From assembly GCA_943367715.1 (NCBI GenBank), contig CALRJY020000021.1:41791-105790 (forward strand): 64,000 bases of DNA, written 5' to 3'. Shown here piece after piece: positions 60,869 to 64,000 of the stretch. The translations under genes were made by a program, and so were the position numbers. Every line of letters starts with the position of its first letter. The first letter of the stretch is position 1. The notes beneath the pieces are model-generated. The model saw only the letters and a list, made by a program, of their open reading frames with translations. It made no database searches and was not told the DNA's origin. This stretch comes from JAEYXS01 sp943367715. GTDB taxonomy: Bacteria > Verrucomicrobiota > Verrucomicrobiia > Limisphaerales > JAEYXS01.

Positions 60869-61930
60869 CTACTCCAGATTCGGATACGACCCCAGCACCT
60901 TCACGAAGCTGCAATGCGTGCCGAGCTGCTCCAGCGCCTTCGCGAGCTTCTTGTCGAGCATGTGGCCGTCCACATCCACGAAGAAGAAATACTCCCACGC
61001 CTTGCGCTTGCTCGGGCGGGATTCGATCTTCGTCATGTTCAGCTTGTAACGGCGGAACGGCGCGAGTGCGGAGTGCAGGGCGCCGGCTTTGTCCGCGATG
61101 CTGAACATCAGGCTCGTGCGATCATGTCCCGTGGGCGGGCTGCATTGGCGGCCCAGCACCAGGAAGCGTGTGGCATTCGCCGAGTTATCCTGCACATCAT
61201 GCTCCAGCACCGGCACGTTGTATTTCTCGGCGGCCAAGACACCGGCGAGCGCGCCCGTGTTCTTCTCCGCCAAGGTCAGTTCCACCGAGCGCGCGTTGGA
61301 AGAAGTCTCGATCAGTTCCGCGTGCGGCAGATTCTTTTGGATCCACCCGCGGCATTGCGCGAGCGTTTGCGGATGCACGAATAGCTTCTTGATCTTATCC
61401 TTCTTCGCCTTGCTCACGAGACAATGCGAGATGGGCAGCACGATCTGTGAAACAATCTTCAAGTCGCTGTCCACGAACATGTCCAACGTGTGTGTCACGA
61501 CACCCTCCGTCGAATTCTCCACCGGCACCACGCCGTAATCCGCGCGGTTCTTCGCGACTTCACTGAACACATCGGGGATCGTCTTTTGCGACGCGTATTT
61601 CAAGCTCGAGCCAAACCGCTGGATCGCCGCCTGATGCGTGAAGGTCGCTTCCGGCCCGAGATACGCGATGCTCAACGACTTCTCCAGTGAGAGCGCGCTC
61701 GACATCACCTCGCGGTAGATCGCCTGCAGCGACGTGTCCGTGATCGGCCCGCTGTTCAGCTTGCAGATGCGCTGGAGCACCACGCGTTCGCGATGCGGCG
61801 CATAGATCTCCTCGCCCGCCTTCAGCTTGATCTCGCCGATGGAAAGGACATGTTTCGTGCGCTCGTTCAGCAACGCCACGATCTGCGCGTCGAGCTGGTC
61901 GATTGCCTGCCGATGTTCTGGAAGACTCAT
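60869..61930 (-). CDS. pheA: Bifunctional chorismate mutase/prephenate dehydratase
   Basis: The 353-residue P-protein converts chorismate to prephenate and then phenylpyruvate in phenylalanine synthesis. The N-terminal AroQ chorismate mutase helix has HRQAIDQLDAQIVALLNERT. The dehydratase part opens with IAYLGPEATFTHQAAIQRFG and has the TRF motif in NATRFLVLG. The ACT domain carries KIESRPSKRKAWEYFFFVDV and probably binds phenylalanine for feedback control. It lies six bases past the scpB stop on the same strand, so it is probably co-transcribed with scpAB. Confidence 0.97.
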   Translation of the reverse strand: MSLPEHRQAIDQLDAQIVALLNERTKHVLSIGEIKLKAGEEIYAPHRERVVLQRICKLNSGPITDTSLQAIYREVMSSALSLEKSLSIAYLGPEATFTHQAAIQRFGSSLKYASQKTIPDVFSEVAKNRADYGVVPVENSTEGVVTHTLDMFVDSDLKIVSQIVLPISHCLVSKAKKDKIKKLFVHPQTLAQCRGWIQKNLPHAELIETSSNARSVELTLAEKNTGALAGVLAAEKYNVPVLEHDVQDNSANATRFLVLGRQCSPPTGHDRTSLMFSIADKAGALHSALAPFRRYKLNMTKIESRPSKRKAWEYFFFVDVDGHMLDKKLAKALEQLGTHCSFVKVLGSYPNLE

Positions 61931-61935
61931 GAAAA

Positions 61936-62649
61936 TCAGGATTCGCTTTTCTGCTCTTCGGTTGCTGGAGCGGATTCCGCTGGCGCTGCTTCAGTCGGCA
62001 CATTTTCCACCACTTGCATCTGCGCATCCGCCGGCGCGGTCGTCAGACCTGAATCCACCGTCATCAACGATTCCGGTTTCGTCACCGGGATACGCCGCAA
62101 CTCACTCGCATCCGGTAAATCCTCCAGGCTCGCCAGCCCGAAGTATTCCAGGAAGATCGAGGTCGTGCTGTAAAGCGCCGGGCGACCGACCACTTCCGCG
62201 CGACCACTCTGCTCCACCAAACTGCGCTCCAGCAACGTCTGCATCGTGCCATCCACCGACACCCCGCGGATCTGCTCGATCTCCGACCGCGTGATCGGCT
62301 GCCGATACGCCACGATCGTCAGCGTCTCCAGCGCCGGTGCTGAGAGACGCGGCGGCCGCACCTTCTCGCCTACGAGCGTCTTGATCCACGGCGCATACTC
62401 CGGCTGGCTCACGAAGAGCCACGCCCCCGCCACGCACCGCAGCCGATACGTCCGCGCCGCCTGTTCATGCTCCTGCTCCAGCGCGTGCAGCAACTGTTCC
62501 AGCTCCTCGTCCTTCACCTTCTTGAAGGCGCGTACCGCTTCGTCCTCCGAGTTGTTGGCCGTCGTGGCGAAGATATCGCGAATATCCTTCAAGCTCAGCG
62601 GCTTTTGCGCCGCGAACAGGATGGCTTCCAGAATGTGTTTCAGTTCCAT
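61936..62649 (-). CDS. scpB: Segregation and condensation protein ScpB
   Basis: A 237-residue winged-helix protein (ELKHILEAILFAAQKPLSLK, SAPALETLTIVAYRQPITRS, EQIRGVSVDGTMQTLLERSL). ScpB joins ScpA and Smc to form the condensin that organises and segregates chromosomes. The C-terminal tail after about residue 200 is acidic and Ala/Glu-rich, as is common. It begins 10 bases past the scpA stop and is followed by pheA with a six-base gap. Confidence 0.96.
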   Translation of the reverse strand: MELKHILEAILFAAQKPLSLKDIRDIFATTANNSEDEAVRAFKKVKDEELEQLLHALEQEHEQAARTYRLRCVAGAWLFVSQPEYAPWIKTLVGEKVRPPRLSAPALETLTIVAYRQPITRSEIEQIRGVSVDGTMQTLLERSLVEQSGRAEVVGRPALYSTTSIFLEYFGLASLEDLPDASELRRIPVTKPESLMTVDSGLTTAPADAQMQVVENVPTEAAPAESAPATEEQKSES

Positions 62650-62659
62650 GATCAGGAAA

Positions 62660-63589
62660 TCATTTCAACGGTTCTTCTTCATCCGGCGATGCAACTTCCG
62701 TGACGGGTTGAGCGGGCTCGCTCGGCTTCACCTCAGTCTCAGCGGCCACCGCTTCCGGCGCAACTTCGCCCGCCGTCTCCGCCGCCTTCGCTTCGGCTTC
62801 CGCCTCGTTGTTCTTGTGCGCGCCCTCGATGTTCGTCACCAAGTTCGTCGGCGTGTTCTCGTTCAGATCATTCCGGCTGATCTCGATATCTGCGAAGGGC
62901 TCCGCTTGCGCGATGAGCACCCGCTTCAGCCGGATCAACTCCAACATCGCCAGGAACGTCACCACGACTTCCGTGCGGCTCACCGCATTATCGAACAGCT
63001 CCGAGAACTTCACCGTTCCCTTGCTCTCGATCGTCGTCAGGATCGTCTCGATCTTCTCGCTCACCGTCCACTTGTCCTGGAAGATATCGCGGCTCTCGCC
63101 CTCCTTCGCGGCGAACCGCTTCAGGATAGTGTTCACCGCCCCGATCAGGTCGAACACCGAGATCACCATCTTCTGCGGCACCACCTCTTCGGCGAACTCC
63201 GGCTTGCCCGGCTGCCTTGCGAAGATGCTCTCCTGCGCCTCCTCGCGATACTGCAGCTTGGCGGCGGCGTCCTTGAACTTCTTGTATTCGACGAGCTGGC
63301 GGATCAATTCCCACCGCGGATCCTCCTCATCGTCCTCGCCTTCCACCACCACCTGCTTCTCGACGGGCAAGAGCTCCTTGCTCTTGATATACATGAGCGT
63401 GGCCGCCATCACGAGGAACTCACCGGCCACCTCCAGGTCCAGCCGCCGCATCATCTCGATGTGCTCGATGAACTGCGTCGCCAGCTTCGTCAGGTTGACT
63501 TCATAGATGTCCACCTCCTCCTTCCTTACGAGGTAAAGGAGGAGATCGAGCGGACCTTCGAACACTTCAAACTGGACTTTGTAATCCAT
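62660..63589 (-). CDS. scpA: Segregation and condensation protein ScpA
   Basis: The kleisin subunit of the Smc-ScpAB condensin, 309 residues. The N-terminus has the canonical QFEVFEGPLDLLLYLVRKEE and DIYEVNLTKLATQFIEHIE, then AGEFLVMAATLMYIKSKELL. The C-terminal winged helix contains VVTFLAMLELIRLKRVLIAQ. A long Ala/Glu/Val/Pro-rich tail (AVAAETEVKPSEPAQPVTEV) follows, longer than in most ScpA proteins. It is the first gene of scpA-scpB-pheA. Upstream is an intergenic stretch with repeats and an IS end. Confidence 0.96.
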   Translation of the reverse strand: MDYKVQFEVFEGPLDLLLYLVRKEEVDIYEVNLTKLATQFIEHIEMMRRLDLEVAGEFLVMAATLMYIKSKELLPVEKQVVVEGEDDEEDPRWELIRQLVEYKKFKDAAAKLQYREEAQESIFARQPGKPEFAEEVVPQKMVISVFDLIGAVNTILKRFAAKEGESRDIFQDKWTVSEKIETILTTIESKGTVKFSELFDNAVSRTEVVVTFLAMLELIRLKRVLIAQAEPFADIEISRNDLNENTPTNLVTNIEGAHKNNEAEAEAKAAETAGEVAPEAVAAETEVKPSEPAQPVTEVASPDEEEPLK

Positions 63590-63853
63590 CAGGTAAACTC
63601 CCGTCGCAGACCAAGCCGCTCGGGACGGACCACTCTAAAGAACCCGTGAACCCCTTGGCAATGCTGTAACAGGCATCCAATGGAACCCCACAACCGCCTC
63701 CAACCACCCTCCTTAGCTGCCGAAATGAGGAGGCAGAACTAACCCTTTGGAGTGCGGAGGCTTGCCTCCGCTTTCCGCCCGAGGCGGCTAGACGCCTCGA
63801 ATCCCCATCTCTGAACGTTGAGCGTTGGAAGTGATGGCCCCTGGTGCAACCAC
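63590..63853. other. Intergenic region upstream of scpA
   Basis: No ORF is supported. It holds the scpA promoter region, which I cannot pin down, and two palindromic units near 63746-63798 listed separately. The right part leads into the IS3-like element. Confidence 0.5.
63746..63798. repeat. Two adjacent short palindromes related to the repeat families
   Basis: TTTGGAGTG leads into CGGAGGC-tt-GCCTCCG (63755-63770), a perfect 7-bp stem. A second hairpin, GAGGCG-gctaga-CGCCTC (63781-63798), follows at once. The GGAGTGCGG lead resembles the GGAGCGCGG start of family 1 but ends CTTTCC instead of CAGCAA, so it looks like a separate subfamily. Confidence 0.5.
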
Positions 63854-64000
63854 TGAGGTTCCCCCGAAGAAGTGGACAAGGAGGGGGTAAGTGGTAAGAG
63901 AAAGAGCAGAGTCAAATGAGCACCACTGAGAAAGCCAAGCGCAAGCATTACGATGAGACGTTCAAACGGTCGGCCGTGGAGTCGCTGTTGAGCAGCGGCA
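63854..64000 (+). mobile_element. IS3-family insertion sequence, left end, cut by the window
   Basis: TGAGGTTCCCCC, then GAAGTGGACA (63854 on), fits the form of IS3-group terminal repeats (TG followed by C-rich sequence and GTGGACA). A transposase OrfA-like frame begins 62 bases later. The right end, the target duplication and orfB lie outside the window. Confidence 0.6.
63916..64000 (+). CDS. IS3-type transposase OrfA, 5' part only
   Basis: The frame from ATG at 63916 reads MSTTEKAKRKHYDETFKRSA, then VESLLSSG, and runs off the window. The Arg/Lys-rich start with YDETFKRSAVE is the usual beginning of IS3/IS911 OrfA helix-turn-helix proteins that bind the terminal repeats. Only 28 residues are visible, so the group is not certain. 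Confidence 0.65.
   Translation, partial: MSTTEKAKRKHYDETFKRSAVESLLSSG

Noticed and set aside
1..64000. tRNA and rRNA genes
   Set aside because: No cloverleaf with a CCA-adjacent acceptor or conserved rRNA stretch was recognised in any intergenic region; a tRNAscan run would settle this.

Overview
The window looks like chromosomal DNA of a Gram-negative bacterium of the PVC group, most likely Verrucomicrobiota near Pedosphaera/Limisphaerales. This is inferred from gene content. LpxA and a beta-barrel porin indicate an outer membrane. A Planctomycetes-type cytochrome/DUF1549/DUF1553 protein, a DUF1501 protein, a PVC-type heme protein, a sulfatase and a DUF1080 lipoprotein are all lineage-typical. 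The DNA is GC-rich, the genes are dense, and many short palindromic repeats lie between them. I see no rRNA, tRNA or CRISPR array. The only clear insertion sequence is an IS3-like element entering at the right edge.

Layout. 0.2-10.3 kb holds single genes: an endonuclease/exonuclease/phosphatase-fold protein, lpxA, a porin with a hairpin-rich leader, a GT2 glycosyltransferase, an M48 protease with repeats, a CorA-like transporter, a secreted acetylxylan-esterase-like hydrolase and a SET-domain methyltransferase. 10.4-18.3 kb is all minus strand: a TPR-redoxin protein, then four related membrane-anchored proteins of unknown function in the order B'-A'-B-A. Each B/A pair is joined by an ATGA stop/start overlap. 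18.5-26 kb carries apbE, a GAF histidine kinase, a secreted TIM-barrel-like protein, an amidohydrolase and an FHA/zinc-finger/membrane fusion, and it ends in a 183-bp MITE-like hairpin.

26.2-38.3 kb is a minus-strand block for secreted catabolism and redox: DUF1553/DUF1549 cytochrome, sulfatase, DUF1501, a metallo-beta-lactamase-fold hydrolase, a PVC-type heme protein, a GMC oxidoreductase and its subunit-3 partner. Together these suggest degradation of sulfated polysaccharide linked to periplasmic oxidation. 38.6-54.3 kb is plus-strand: unknown secreted or membrane proteins, alanine dehydrogenase, a MoxR-DUF58-transglutaminase operon, miaE, a copper P-type ATPase, an MFS transporter, a pterin dehydratase and hflX. 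54.3-58.9 kb is a minus-strand three-gene unit in which two large secreted paralogs flank a small secreted protein. 59.1-63.6 kb holds radC, a DUF1080 lipoprotein and the scpA-scpB-pheA cluster.

The points most worth following are the duplicated B/A gene pairs, the unit of two large secreted paralogs, a repeat element that appears to sit in frame inside the copper ATPase gene, and the palindromic repeat families and MITE-like hairpin. Functions of the unknown families are not assigned.
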